The position numbers and the translations under genes are program-made. A stretch of DNA of 64,000 bases from Lepeophtheirus salmonis (Eukaryota; Arthropoda; Copepoda; Siphonostomatoida; Caligidae). Within the stretch, counting starts at the first letter, position 1. Each line of letters begins with the position of its first letter. This document shows, one piece after another, positions 1 to 11,289 of this stretch. The stretch spans positions 8,870,422 to 8,934,421 of the forward strand of contig NC_052142.2 of assembly GCF_016086655.4 (NCBI RefSeq), in the 5' to 3' direction. The notes beneath the pieces were generated by a model that saw only the letters and a program-made list of their open reading frames with translations, was not told where the DNA came from and ran no database searches.

Positions 1-470
1 GGCGAAGTCTTGGGAATTTTAATAATTTATAGACCAAACAGGTACGAGGTTACTTCTTTTCAAACATAGTATCTGAAACCGATTATGAACTACGGGAGAG
101 ACAGAAGGCAATAGAAGAAAACTGATCCTTTATAATGTTTTGTCAGAAATAGAGTCGAAAATGATAATAGTAGAAAAGTTCGTAATTGAAAAATGTATAA
201 TGTTTGTTTTTTTTTGTTTTTTTTTGCAAAGTGATGAAGGTTTGTTTGTTTTCTTGGCATTGCTTTATTCTATTAGTCTTAATGGTGATAAAAAATATAA
301 GAAAATTGTAATGGTAAAACAATTAGAGACAAAACTAGTCTCAACAATATTTATACTAAAATGGACGCAGTTATCCTAAATAAAGAAGAAATACTTATAC
401 ATACACAAAACTTAAAACAAAATAATAACAACCGAAGATAAAATCAAAACAAAACACAAATCAACTTATC
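1..470. other. No recognisable gene
   Basis: AT-rich sequence with homopolymer T runs. A 79-codon open frame at 140-379 is low complexity (poly-F and poly-L from T runs) and has no recognisable motif. I see nothing else here. Confidence 0.5.
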
Positions 471-559
471 TTTTTTTTAAACTTCATTTAATAATTTGAT
501 TGCTGGGATGACGCCAATGATATCTTATTTTCCTGCTGATCCTTTTACGTAAATTCTGC

Positions 560-3500
560 TGAGTTTTGGTAATTATGGCATTAATCTTATTTCTCCCTTC
601 CCATAGTACTGAGCAAGCATCTCATCTCTACCGATCGTAGCTCCAAAATTCCGAAATAATTCGTAGGAGATTGTCATATAGTTCCTTTAGATAAGCACGA
701 TTCCAAAAAAAGATGTCTATGGGTTCACTTTCCCTCTTGCAGAAGATACACTGACTTCTTTGGTCGCGATTTTTTTTTCTCCTACATCCAAAGTTCCAGA
801 TAGAAGTCGGAACTTAAACCACTTTTCAGCAGCCGACATATATCTATTTTAATAGCTTTGATGATATTGTATGGACTTTTGACTATGCCTCTTCTGACTA
901 AACGGTCTATAAACGGTTTTATACATTTTTTGTGGCACACCTTCAAATTTCTTGAGTGAAACACTTGAGGTTCTCATCCTAAAAGGTATCAAAGGTCTTT
1001 GGGCAATTCTATAAGGGCCAAGAATAATTTTGAAGTATTGCTTAGCAATCTTGTCGATGAGGAACCTTGAAAAATCGACGTCCACGGCAATCTCAGCTGA
1101 GAGAGTTCTTACTTCTGGAAAGCTAAGTCGCTCGCAATTAGGCATTTCCCATCTGAGTTAAAATTTAGCATGCATGGATGCATGTCTCTTGCTCTACATA
1201 AATTTTCCATTCGGTTGGAGAAGCATTCTAGAGTTTGTAATACCTTTTGGTAACCTGCGCAAGGATTATCCATAAAGTCGCCTTTCAGAAAATTATCAAA
1301 GACATAGAACCAGGGCTCCTTGCATTTCCCTTACATCTTTCTGACTCAATGAAAATTTAAAACCTTCCACATTTCGCCTAACTCCATCAGGATAGTCCTG
1401 CGATCCTCAATAGAGCATGGGGTCTGTCATAGGAAATATTATTTTTCTTGTACATTTTGATTAATGAATCTTTAGTAAGAGTTATTTTTTAAACGTGTTC
1501 TCAGTGAATGGTGTTACTCTTAAAAGATGTATCACTCTAGGTACAACATAGGTGTTCCATGCTATTATGTTGTCCCAAACGTTTAGATTTAAGTTCCTGA
1601 AGAGGGTGCAGGATCTCTCAATAGTTTTCAGAATCTCAGTGTTATAATTCTGGCATCCATTTGTCCCCACCCAAGACCCTAGGAGTTAGATTTCCGTAGA
1701 GATTGGGAAATATGGCCATCCTTTTCTTATTCAATTTTTTATTCAAGATATTTGTTTTCTCTGGACTCATTTTTAACCCTGAGGAAAGAACAAATCCTTT
1801 GAGAAGAGTTAAGACTCTTTTAATTGACTTAATGGTGTCAAGGGGACTCCCACACACAATTAAAGTCAAGTCAACAGCTTAACATAGACACACGAGGGTT
1901 TTTAGGAATCTATGAGATACCAACAATTTGACTATCTCGATGAATTTCTTGCAGAATTCTATTAATGCCGATATTGAAGATAATTGTGGATATGGGGTCA
2001 CCCTGTCGGCCTCCTTTTTGTTCTTAAATAATGTCTTTTAGTTTTCATATCTGACAACAGGACGGGCACCTGCTAGAATTGTTCCAACCATCCTTATCAT
2101 AAAGTCATCATGTCCTTTCCGATATAGAGAACGAACGATGTGTTCGTGTGATAGAAAGTCAAAAGCTTTGGCAAAATCAATGGCCATAATCGTGGAGTTA
2201 TTCCGTGATTCTAGTATCGTTTGTACTGAAAAAGGGATGTGGGCCATCAGTTTATCCTTCCAAAAGCATATTGAGAATGAGGGATGTAGGTGTTTGTAAT
2301 ATTATTGAATCTGGTTGCAATTAAATATGAATAGATTTTATATAGACAGTTTTGCATGGTCTATAGTTCTCAATATATCTAAGATCCTTATTAGCTTTTG
2401 GAATCAAGACTATTCTGCCTTCAGAAGCAAAATCAGGAAAGAAACCAACGGCTATAACTTTTTCATTAAAAGTGAGAAGAACCGGAAACACGTATTTCAC
2501 ATATTTCTTATAAAACTCAAATGTGAAGCCTGAAGGCCCTGGAGATTTATTCTGTTTAGTATTTTTAGGAATAGCGTTTTCAATTTCCGAAAATGATAGA
2601 TGCGTTTCAGTCTTATCCTTCTCCACGTCTGATTTCTTGAACTGATCATTTGGTTCAGCCCACAGGTTTTCACAAAACGAAGCCGTATTTTTTTCGCATT
2701 TCGGGCACTTTTTATCATTTTGGAAATCGTAACAAGAGTACGGCTTATAGTAAAATTTGTGAATCTCTTCGCATATGTATTTTGGGTCGTCCGATATCAG
2801 GCTATTGCTGTCAATTAATTTTAAATTTTTGTTCTGTTTCTCGATCTGTATTGTCTCATACGCTGCAATCTAGAGTATGATAAATCGTCTATTTGATTAA
2901 ATTTTAATTTGATTCTGTTCTTCAGATCATCCTTTCTGTAAATCTTGTCCAATTTAGCTTTATTTTTTTTTGTTCTGACAATATGCTATTTGAGATCGAT
3001 TCCGATTTTTTTTCAAATACTTGCTCTTCTTAATTGTCATAATAACTCCTTTTTGCCTACTTCCGCCTTTGATTTTTCGAAGCATTGATTCAACCAACAG
3101 AAAAGGGTCTCTTCCATTTTTTACAATTTAATGTGTTTGTAGAATTATGGATATTATCGCTTCATTCACTTCGGGATCGTCTACTATGCTTGAATTAAGA
3201 ATCCACAGACACTTACTTATTTAATATCAGCTGGATAGCTTTATGGTCTGATAATTTAGTGTCCAATACGTCATATGAGATAATTGAATCCTTCGAAAAT
3301 CATTTTATCAAAAACAAGTCTATTCTTGATGACACTGGAACAGAGTTTTTGTTTATTGAGAGAAAGGTATGACTGTGATTCTTCATTTCTTGGCAACGTC
3401 CGTGAAACCAATGGAAGATGTTATCGAGGACAATATCTTTGTACACCGAGGATGGGAGTTTGAGGAATTGGTAGTTATGCCTCTACTCATTTTAAGCTTA

Positions 3501-3918
3501 AAATTGAAACCGCCTCCTATTATTATAGATCTGTGCGAAATAATTGTTTATAATTTGATTTGGTAAAAATTTTGTTCAATATTCGGTCCATATAAACCAA
3601 TTAGATCCAAAGTTAAGTCTCTGTAGAGACAATTTGCTTTTATTATGTTACCTTCAGCACAACAGAAGTAGATTTTGGGGCTTAGGTGCGCTTTTATGAA
3701 CAAACTTACTCCAACTATGGGTGTGGATTCTTATTCTTGAAGGACGAAAAGAACCTATATCCTTGGGGGATAGAGAAGTGGTTCTCCATGTTATATCTGG
3801 TATCAGATAGAATTACAATGTCTAGTAGTTGAACGTACTCTATTAGTCTTGCTAAGTCGTATTTTCGACTCAGACTTTGTAATAAGTTGATGTTAAGTGA
3901 TAAGCAGGATAAATTCAT
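560..3918 (-). pseudogene. LINE ORF2 (endonuclease plus reverse transcriptase), broken
   Basis: Starts with MNLSCLSLNIN at 3,918, the usual first strand of an APE-type endonuclease (normally xLxWNxNG or xxSLNxRG). GGGFNFKLK near 3,500 stands where GGDFN is normally found, so a catalytic aspartate is replaced. RT blocks follow: NKSPGPSGFTFEFYKK (about 2,550), GRIVLIPKANKD and ENYRP (about 2,400), MAIDFAKAFDFLSHEH (about 2,180), KGGRQGDPISTIIFN (about 2,010), then a thumb region (1,642-1,869). Near 700-760 a C-x2-C finger, CIFCKRESEPIDIFFW, marks the C-terminus. Many frameshifts and stops interrupt it. The normal role is nicking the target and copying the LINE RNA. No FADD-type catalytic block is clear at about 1,870, which is damaged. 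Confidence 0.8.
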
Positions 3919-4960
3919 TCTTTTTGTTGTTGTTTTGTTAATGACGTACTGGGTGACGATTGGGAAAATGATAATGTTATTTTTGAGTTTGATCCAGATC
4001 TAGATCGGGACGGTATTATGTTTCTTTTTGATATAGTGCCAAGAGAGTTCTTGGGAGTTCCAATGTCTGGCGGTTTTCTTACTTGCCCTTTACACGCACC
4101 TGAATCGGGAGAGAGGCTCAAAGTCTCTTGTAAATCATTAGTTATGTTCGAGTGTTCTTCCTAGTATATATTTGACTCCTGACGTGGCTTCTCTGTAGGT
4201 GGAGGATTAGAAAAATCGGAATAATCGGTAGTATCCTTCTTTGTACATTCCGATTCCTTCCTTCCATCAAACAATAATCTCGACACTCTCTTTAGTAATA
4301 TTGGACCTATTATTTTTATTGTTTTCCCCGAGTTCCTTTCTGTCCAATATTTATCTCTCATTATTTTTCATTCTTTGATTTTTTGCATTAAAACTGAACT
4401 GTATTCAATAATTTGGAATCGTGATTTGCTGCAACTTACTCTGGTATGTCCAAATAAAAAGTAATTTTGACATTGAAGACGTACCCCTAAAAATTTCAGA
4501 ATGACTAGATTTCCATTTATGGGTACTATTTGAGGAATAGTATGCGGATCTGCATTCATGTCGACAATATAATTTGAGGTTCTTCATACAGATTTATACT
4601 TTTTAAATTTCAATTCAGCGTCTTGGTCTTCTGGATTAGCTTCGGGATATGAATCCAAAATTTCCCCAAAATTACCTTTTAGCTTATTTTCATTCACACG
4701 CTTGAACGAGTTAATGGTGTTTATCTGAATTCTTCTCTTTTTACTTACTTCAAAATTTTCGATCCCTTTTGGTTTCATAGTTATCATTTTAGATTCACCA
4801 TTTGGTCCCTCCAACTCAGTGGCAAAATATTTTTTCAGTTGTGATATCCGAGAACAAATATCAATTGGTTTGATTTTATTCAATGAGGCGTATCCATAGC
4901 CATAGTGAGCTTGGGCACCGTCGATTTCCTCTTCAAAAAACCCAAAGTGCCGAGCAGCAT
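3915..4960 (-). pseudogene. LINE ORF1 (gag-like nucleic acid binding protein), broken
   Basis: ORF1 of the LINE. The longest clean stretch is 4,584-4,883 (99 codons, lysine rich); an ATG at 4,958-4,960 lies upstream in another frame across a T6 run. A zinc-knuckle-like segment follows near 4,400-4,480 (CQNYFLFGHTRVSC, where the second cysteine has become Y), preceded by a strand of the type VILKFLGVRLQ. This is the usual end of the RNA-binding part of such ORF1 proteins. The tail (3,915-4,121) is rich in S, P, K and Q. Its stop codon overlaps the ORF2 start. Frame changes near 4,584 and 4,365 and stops show that it is decayed. The protein would coat the LINE RNA. Confidence 0.7.
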
Positions 4961-5164
4961 TTTAAATAAAAATTTGTTTCATGTTGTTATTGTTAAACCC
5001 TCTCCCATTATTGGTTAAATTTAAAGTGAATTTGAAAGTTTCCCACTCGAATGAAGAATTCAGTTTAATATTGGTTGTAGCCTCATTGATGTTTTACTGC
5101 CTCTTGGCTAATGCCTTGGCATATGACATCTTAGCAATTTTTTTTTACCACTATTCTTTTGTTT

Positions 5165-6900
5165 GTTGACCGGGGGTCTTCCTGTAGGAGATGACTATAG
5201 TTGATAATATTGTAGAGAAAAACGCGTGCAAGGAGGAGGGGGGAAAAAAGACATATGGTATCATTGTTTAAAATACTGATGTGATTATCATCTGCCTGCT
5301 TTATTATGATTTTTGAGGGTATAACGAATGTATTTATTAGCAAAATGTTTAATGAAGATATACTACGTATAATTGACTTCGACGGTTATTATCCGTTACA
5401 GTAGATTTGAAAACGTCACACTCCATGAAATTGTAATTCATTATGAACCTTATTCTCAGAATAATAGCTAATGAAACGACAAAGTAGAGCATTTGAAATA
5501 TATTTGAAGCTCAAAGTTTAAAAAAGAAGGCTTTAATTAAATATAATCAACATAATAAAAAATAAACCATTAAACATTTAAGTTAAATATACAAAATTAA
5601 ACAATTAAATTCATATAACTATTAATAATAATAAATTATAAATACAGAATATTGAAATAATAGATTGATCCAGATAACTTTTTCTTGTTTTAACATCGGA
5701 ATTCAGTTAAATATGTCATAACTTTAGGTTGCAATACACAAGCGAGACGTGGAGTTTAATCAAAAAGATAATCACCCCTCTTCTTCATGTGGAAGTTGCT
5801 ATATACAATTGTGCACAGGATAGATATATCTCTACCGATGAGATCTAACTAATTATTAATAATAAAGTAAATGTCAAAATCATAAAATTAGACAATAAAT
5901 ATACTAATAAAAAAATTTTATAAATAAATTCATCGTAAAGATTTAGAGCAAAAGCTAATTATGTAGTAATGTCCGGCGATATTACTCCCTATTAAGAGCA
6001 TCTAAAAAGATTTTCCCCCGTTATTTAGGTATGCTTATATAACAACATACTATTATCATGATGGATATACACAATTGTTAATTATAATGCAACACCCAAT
6101 GTAACTACCCTCGTTGTTGTGACCATTTAAACAGTTGTTTTTGCCTTTTATGAGTTTTCTGAACACCATTTCTTGGAGCCCATCAACCATAGCTAAGCCT
6201 TTAGGGATAAAAAGTAATATTTATTGACTATGTAATATTGGAAAACCTAATTATCATACCCAAGTCTTAAAGCGAAGTAAGTAGTCTCAGACAAACTAGT
6301 TGCAAACCATCCAAAGCTACTACCCCCGTTGTTGTGACCATTTAAGCAGTTGTTTTTGCCCTTTACTGAGTTGTGTATCATAATTCTTGATATGTTTAGC
6401 TAAAATAGAATCCTATTTTATGGTTAGATTTAAAAAAAAATTGAATACTTACTGTGAGATAGTACAAAATTCAGAGTTCCATTTCGATATTCGTAAATAC
6501 TTTTTACTGATAACTTGATCATCATTTGGTGTGGATGACTCAAAACATTTTTATATGTATTTCTATATATGACTTCAGTACCAACATCCTCCATTAATTT
6601 TATGATGGTTCCTCGGGAACCAATATGTTTACCCTTGTATTTCTCCATAAATTTTTTGAACGTAGATGATTAGCAATGGATAAGGTTATATTGCATGCAA
6701 TAAATATCTTTGTGAGATCAAAGTTAAAGTCTGACTTGATGTATTCATCGTCAAATTGATTTTATAGATGAATATCCATACTCTTGTTATGAGATGAGGA
6801 TAATGAGTGGCGTGTAATTCTAGACAGGGGACTAAAGGCATATTTATATCGATAAATCCGACAGGCCATGTGCTTGTCATCCGGTAAGTATTTTCCAAAT
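5165..6900. repeat. Long inverted repeat, left arm
   Basis: This 1.7 kb stretch recurs in reverse complement at 19,975-21,515. Matching landmarks include the segment at 5,790-5,830 (gtggaagttgctatatacaa) with 20,900-20,935, 6,180-6,360 with 20,360-20,560, and the end around 5,290-5,340 with 21,370-21,430. By eye the arms are roughly 85-90% identical with small indels. Open-frame stretches shared by both arms (for example minus-strand 6,686-6,898, containing [10 protein letters not shown]) suggest a decayed coding element, but I cannot name its family. A 44-base internal direct repeat occurs at 6,101-6,146 and 6,319-6,363. Confidence 0.8.
6101..6363 (+). repeat. Internal 44-base direct repeat in the left arm
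   Basis: The segment containing gttgttgtgaccatttaa and ttgtttttgcc occurs twice, at 6,101-6,146 and 6,319-6,363. Both copies are also kept in the inverted partner arm (20,360-20,405 and 20,582-20,626), so the duplication predates the separation of the arms. Confidence 0.75.
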
Positions 6901-6904
6901 TCCT

Positions 6905-7286
6905 GGGCCTCCATTTTCAGAAATCCAGACAGAAGGTGACGCTATTTTAGGCATTTTATTCAATTCTCTATTGACTATCACCATCCAATATAATATTAGT
7001 ATTGAATAATAAAGGCGGGAATGTTAACGTTCTTGATTGATAGAAGAAGATGTATATTATTTAATCAATGATGCCATAAGTATTTCTTCTCTTCTCCTCG
7101 CACGCTTTTCTATTCTTACCAAAATTATCACCCTTAGAGATGACTCCATGGAATCTAGTTCAATAGGAAGATACGCAGGAGTAGGGAAGAAATTTATTTC
7201 CCTTTTGATGAACTCAAGAAGAAGAAAAAAATAATAATAAAATAATAATCTCAGGAGAAAACTAGTCAAGAAAAGAGCGGCGTGTC
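6905..7286. other. No recognisable gene
   Basis: Between the repeat arm and the possible TATA box. Overlapping short open frames on both strands at 7,037-7,320 come from a purine/pyrimidine asymmetric stretch and show no motif. Confidence 0.4.
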
Positions 7287-7294
7287 TATAAATA
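7287..7294 (+). promoter_or_regulatory. Candidate TATA box
   Basis: TATAAATA lies 78 bases before the ATG of the small open frame at 7,365. A start site about 30 bases downstream (near 7,317) would give a leader of about 45-50 bases. The match is exact, but such octamers are expected by chance in DNA this AT-rich. Confidence 0.3.
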
Positions 7295-7364
7295 CTAAAA
7301 AGGAAAGAAAAAGAATACAAGCCCGAGAGATAAAACTCCCTTTTAAATCATCGTCTCTTTAATA

Positions 7365-7496
7365 ATGACAATGGATTTTGGCGCTGTATTGCTCCTATTT
7401 TCTGTTCTCGGAGGTTTTACTACAAAAAGTCAACAAAGAAAGAAAAATCTGACGTGCTTCAGAATTCTGTCTATGTCCAAAGATAAGATATTTTGA
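7365..7496 (+). CDS. Possible small secreted peptide or first exon
   Basis: A 43-codon frame opens with MTMDFGAVLLLFSVLGG, which has the n- and h-regions of a signal peptide, followed by TTKSQQRKK. The ATG has a suitable context (aataATGA) and a TATAAATA box 78 bases upstream. The frame ends with TGA at 7,494-7,496 but stays open in the same frame to 7,727, where it reads HRSKRR (a furin-like basic site) and then a cysteine- and tyrosine-containing stretch. It could be a complete short peptide, a first exon, a pseudogene with one nonsense change, or chance. No family recognised. An unrelated hAT-like remnant follows. Confidence 0.3.
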   Translation: MTMDFGAVLLLFSVLGGFTTKSQQRKKNLTCFRILSMSKDKIF

Positions 7497-7954
7497 CACC
7501 GGAGCAAAAGAAGACACTTCTACACTCGTTCACACATACAGTTTAGAAGGTCCCAGTTTTGTTCAATGTTTGAAACTTTTTGTGAAAATTATCTTCCCTA
7601 TAAAACTCACTATCCAACGGTCATGTGGAATCTCCGGTACAAGCAAGGAAGATACTCCTCCAAAAAGTCAAAAACTGAGATGAATATGAGAGATCACTCC
7701 TCGATTGGCGTAAAGTTTCTCGTGTAGACTAAATGAGTTGGTGGCAATGGCTATTTAAACTCGGTATACGGACGTCTAATCCAGCAACTGAAGAAAATCT
7801 TTTTGAATTTTGGTAGAAGAAAGCGAGTATACAAAAATTACCATCCCTTAATCACCAATTATAATTCGCCAAAAGCAGTGGAGTACTACTACTATAAATT
7901 TGATTTCTTCAAAAATATTTAAACAGCTTTCACGAAAATTTGGCAACAACCATA

Positions 7955-8348
7955 AGAAATAGTTAATAATGATTCTATACGAGAAGAAATTGTATTTATA
8001 CAGGAAAATTTTCTTCAGATACCTTTGGCAATAACTGCGCTTGAGGAAAAAATGGCCTCTCCTTACCAGCCTGACCATTGTAGAGAATCCGACTCAAGAT
8101 TTGAAAGAAGAACTGTGCAAGGTCAAGTTAAAAAAATTGCTTCAAAAGAACCCTGGCTACACAAAACTAAAGGAACAAGTAAAAACCTTGTATACAAAAA
8201 TACTCCCATTGTCAATTGTGATACTGAGAGAGTCTTTTTTTTGAGAAATACGAAAAATAAGTCCAAATTAAGTACTAAGAAACTTAGGGAATTATTGATC
8301 ATCAAATGGAATGAATATTTTTGTAAACATTTAATTGATCAAAAGTAA
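7955..8348 (+). pseudogene. hAT-like transposase C-terminal remnant
   Basis: Three frames must be linked to follow the similarity: NNDSIREEIVFIQENFLQ and LAITALEEKM (about 7,960-8,055), LTIVENPTQDLKEEL with KNPGYTKLK (8,041-8,200), then IVNCDTERVFF followed by LSTKKLRELLIIKWNEYF (8,210-8,330). The last part resembles the C-terminal dimerisation region of hAT transposases, where a CDVERSFS-like block precedes a helix ending in a conserved asparagine. No DDE residues are visible. The assignment rests on my recollection of that motif. Confidence 0.45.
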
Positions 8349-8484
8349 ATATCAGTGATATTTTTAAATAATTTGTTACTTATTTGCCTTATTTCTATTC
8401 TTTAGATTTCGTGCCAAAGTTATTTATTCATCCTTTATGTCCACTAAGAAGTAATGAGTGATGATGTTATGATGGGTTTGATGT

Positions 8485-8640
8485 TCTTTAATTAACTGAA
8501 AATATATTTTGTTTTACATAAATTTACAGAATATAATATGAATTTACATATTTTTATTTATACGGAAGTTATATATTAATAAACTACAAAAATCTCTCTT
8601 CCTTCAAGTTTAAATAAATAAATAATTTAAGTTAAATTTA
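8485..8640 (+). repeat. AT-rich interspersed repeat, copy 1
   Basis: Contains tttacagaatataat, ttatatattaat and ctctcttccttcaag. Similar order and spacing recur at 9,350-9,460 (copy 2) and, with the ctctcttccttcaag part, at 23,095-23,215 (copy 3, same strand). It is probably the end of a dispersed non-autonomous element. Confidence 0.55.
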
Positions 8641-8689
8641 TATTCTAAACGATACGTTTTTAATTGGGTTGAAATTGATATTTTTTTTG

Positions 8690-9225
8690 AACTCTTGATT
8701 GAGCAGCAGATACCATTGCACCACTGTCAAATTAGGCTAGTTTATTTTTGAAGTAATTTCCACGGACATTGATGTGTAATTTATTCCGTTCAGATTTTTG
8801 AATAGAGTTGATGTTCGAAATAGTTATCTTTTAGACACCTGCACACTCTTCCATAGTGGCCTCTCTAAGCATATCTTGTGCATTTTACGCTTTTTGCAGT
8901 GATAACTTTACCAAGCTTATGAGGAATTTGGATACCACGCTGTCTACTCAATCTTTTTTGACTATTTTTCCACAATTTGACTTCTTCTTCGATATATATT
9001 GAATCCAATTAACTTTGTATTTGCGTTTATACCCTTTCATACTGAATCATTATTTTGCATATTCTTTGCCGTTTCTACTGATATCCATTAATATATCCTT
9101 TGTATGTTTTATTTGTATCATCAAATAATCTTAATTGTGCTTCTCTAAATGTCCAGACTTTGGTCAATTTGATCTCATTATTATACATCATCCTTGAATG
9201 TTCTTTAAATAGGAGTTTTACTTGT
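8690..9225 (-). pseudogene. Decayed coding relic, possibly a retroelement protease region
   Basis: From 9,225 downwards the minus strand reads a well-formed stretch (including KLLFKEHSRMMYNNEIK and LRLFDDTNKTYKGYING) up to a stop near 9,080. It continues in other frames with DMLREATMEECAGV, RNKLHINVRGNYFKNKLA and FDSGAMVSAA. FDSGA would fit the active site of a retroviral-type aspartic protease (D-S/T-G-A) after a short strand. No RT, integrase or LTR is visible beside it, so the class remains a guess. Confidence 0.3.
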
Positions 9226-9965
9226 ATCTCAGGTCTAACGATGAATATATATGCTTTTTAAGTACTACCGACTGCGTGATGTAATGATATGTTTGAACTT
9301 ATATAATTAACCCATTAGTACAGAGGTATTTAATTGTACTTTGATGGGTTAACTAACAATATATTTTGTCTTACATAATTTTACAGAATATAATAAACAT
9401 TTTTATATAGTTATTTATACGTAAATTATATATTAATGATATACAACACTTCTCTTAGGATGATTTCTATTATCGGGGCTCACACACTACCATTACCTCA
9501 TTGCATCATATAACACTTAAATTCCTCGCAAAGTATAAGCATTTCGAATATTATGGGGAATGCCAAATTTAAGGCTATTCCCCTCCTTACACTAAGACTG
9601 CCGTGACATATTTTTCTTTATCTAAATGGGGTTTCCTCCCCTTTTTAGGAATAAACGTATTATTACGGAAAAATTATTAAAGTTTGCATTTCATTTACTC
9701 ACATCCTATTTAAAATTTGTTATATCCACCTTGTATATTGATATTCGTAACCTATTTTTTTTGTTATGACAATTAATACTATTTGTATCATACAATAAAT
9801 TATAAGTTTGTTCCATATCAAATCAACCAAAGTCAATAAAAAATGTCACCGACCCCTCAGATTTGGATGACTTTTGGCAAACAACCTCAAATTCATAAGT
9901 AGATTAAGTATCGCAAATTTCAGGTATAAATCTGAGTCGTTTCTGAGATATAGATAGTCGTGTCA
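9225..9965. other. No recognisable gene apart from the repeat noted
   Basis: AT-rich sequence with no supported open frame. Confidence 0.4.
9350..9460 (+). repeat. AT-rich interspersed repeat, copy 2
   Basis: Shares atattttgt, tttacagaatataat and tatatattaat with 8,495-8,575 in the same order. Confidence 0.5.
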
Positions 9966-9968
9966 GTC

Positions 9969-10517
9969 CTAAATTTTCAATGTCGCTTTAATGTCTTTTT
10001 ACCAGACGCTACTTTTTTGTGTAAATTTTTTTATTCAAAATAACTACCCCATGAAATTTGGTACTTAATTATTTTGTAGTTTTAGAATTTCAAGAATGAA
10101 GTCAAAATTAGAATATTTAATTTTTAATAGCCTTGATTTTTTTTTTAAATCTGAAATGAACTAGGAAACTGTACTTGGATCAACAATAAAAAATATTGCC
10201 CAACTCTTATGAATATGAAACTTTGGCAACATGTTCTGTGTGTCAGAAATCGTGTTGGATTTTTATGATAGCTCCCAGGATGGGATCTCGAAGTTAGATT
10301 ACTTTTCTCCGGAAATTTGGTGAATTTTACTTACTTTTTTATATTTTAAACTTATTTTAGGATTTATATAGACTAGAAAAATATAATTATTCTAAAGTAA
10401 TTCATAATATTGATTAGAAATTGCCAAATTTCAAGAGGTTAGCTCTTTTGGATAAAAAAATATACAAGAAATAATAGCGTCTAGTAAAAAGACATTAAAG
10501 TGAGATTGAAAATTTAT
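9969..10517. mobile_element. Foldback/MITE-like element with long inverted ends
   Basis: The outer 63 bases at 9,969-10,031 match the reverse complement of 10,455-10,517 at about 85%, with the shared core ctttaatgtctttttac. A weaker match continues inward (tgaaatttgg near 10,052 against its complement near 10,425), giving arms of about 130 bases around a centre of about 290 bases. The whole could fold into one long hairpin. There is no open frame inside, as expected for a non-autonomous element. No clear target-site duplication is seen. Confidence 0.6.
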
Positions 10518-10619
10518 GTCATTTTTCAGGAATAAAAATATGTCATTAGTATAGTGGAGGCACTTTCATGTGCTATGACCACCGAAAATACATCGATTTG
10601 GTCATTTTGCTGAATATTT

Positions 10620-10935
10620 AGAAGAAATCTGCTAATCCCTAGGTTGAACAGCAATGTAGACAGGTGTCCCCTTACCTTACTGCTCTTCTTTTCTCAAAAA
10701 GTAGCTTTTAATTCCCACAAATCACAATAGGACAAGATCCTATTAAGGTAACTCAGACCATTCTAATAATAAAATCGCCTAAACCTTTCTAATATTAAGA
10801 ACGAATGATGAACTCTTAAGCTAGCGTGTAAAAGGCTTTGGAAAAATATAGAGCGATCACAGAAATTTTGCTTCATCATTTGAGGAGTTCTGTACAGAGA
10901 AGGAAATGTAGTCCATAAGTTTACCTTCCATAAAT
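10620..10935 (-). pseudogene. LINE reverse transcriptase fragment
   Basis: Minus-strand reading gives GKLMDYISFSVQN, a block YFSKAFYTLA (compare DFAKAFDFLS in the LINE at 2.2 kb), KGLGDFIIRMV and a following FxxGxPIV-like strand. It aligns step by step with 2,040-2,250. Stops and frameshifts are present. It abuts, head to head, a plus-strand piece of a similar element. Confidence 0.65.
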
Positions 10936-10942
10936 CCGGAAG

Positions 10943-11179
10943 ATGTACTCAAAAACTAAGAAAAATATAATTTTCAACCCTTTCATGGGCTCAAAAGAAA
11001 AGTGGTTCCTCTACAGGATGTCTACTTCAACCCTTTTTACGAATAAGTCGAGAGTCGAAGATACAGAGAGAGACTGCACATTCTGTAAGTCAGGTATACA
11101 GACTTCAATACATCTGTTTTGGGATTGCCCAAAGGTGGTTCACATAGCCACTAAGTTTTTGAGAGAATTAAAAAATTAG
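10943..11179 (+). pseudogene. LINE C-terminal zinc-finger fragment
   Basis: A 78-codon frame ends with [20 protein letters not shown], the C-x2-C...H...C finger found at the end of ORF2 in many LINEs; the same feature ends the LINE at 700-760. The frame stops at 11,177. It was probably part of a rearranged element whose RT piece lies next to it on the other strand. Confidence 0.6.
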
Positions 11180-11289
11180 CAATAATGATTGGGGGTTAGC
11201 TTGCAATGTCACACCCACACATAGATATCAATTTAAAATGGAGTACATAATCACAACTCTGGCATATCTATTGGTCTGAACAGACTCCT

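Larger units (their letters stand above)
480..4960 (-). mobile_element. Decayed two-ORF non-LTR retrotransposon (LINE)
   Basis: Reading the minus strand from about 4,960 downwards gives ORF1 with a zinc-knuckle region, then an apurinic-type endonuclease, reverse transcriptase and a terminal CCHC-like finger, followed by a T-rich run on the plus strand near 471-480 that may be the poly(A) tail. This order is that of LINEs with a targetless APE-type endonuclease. Several frameshifts and stops break the reading frames, so it is not active. The RT core (SPGPSGFTFEFYKK, DFAKAFD, GGRQGDPIS) looks most like the L1/Tx1 group, but the clade is an inference. Related fragments occur at 10.6-11.2 kb and 39.6-41.1 kb. 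Confidence 0.85.

Noticed and set aside
2315..2880. Plus-strand open frames at 2,315-2,533 and 2,650-2,880
   Set aside because: Antisense to the LINE reverse transcriptase, which reads recognisable RT blocks on the minus strand.
7037..7320. Overlapping open frames on both strands
   Set aside because: Arise from purine/pyrimidine strand bias, with no motif on either strand.
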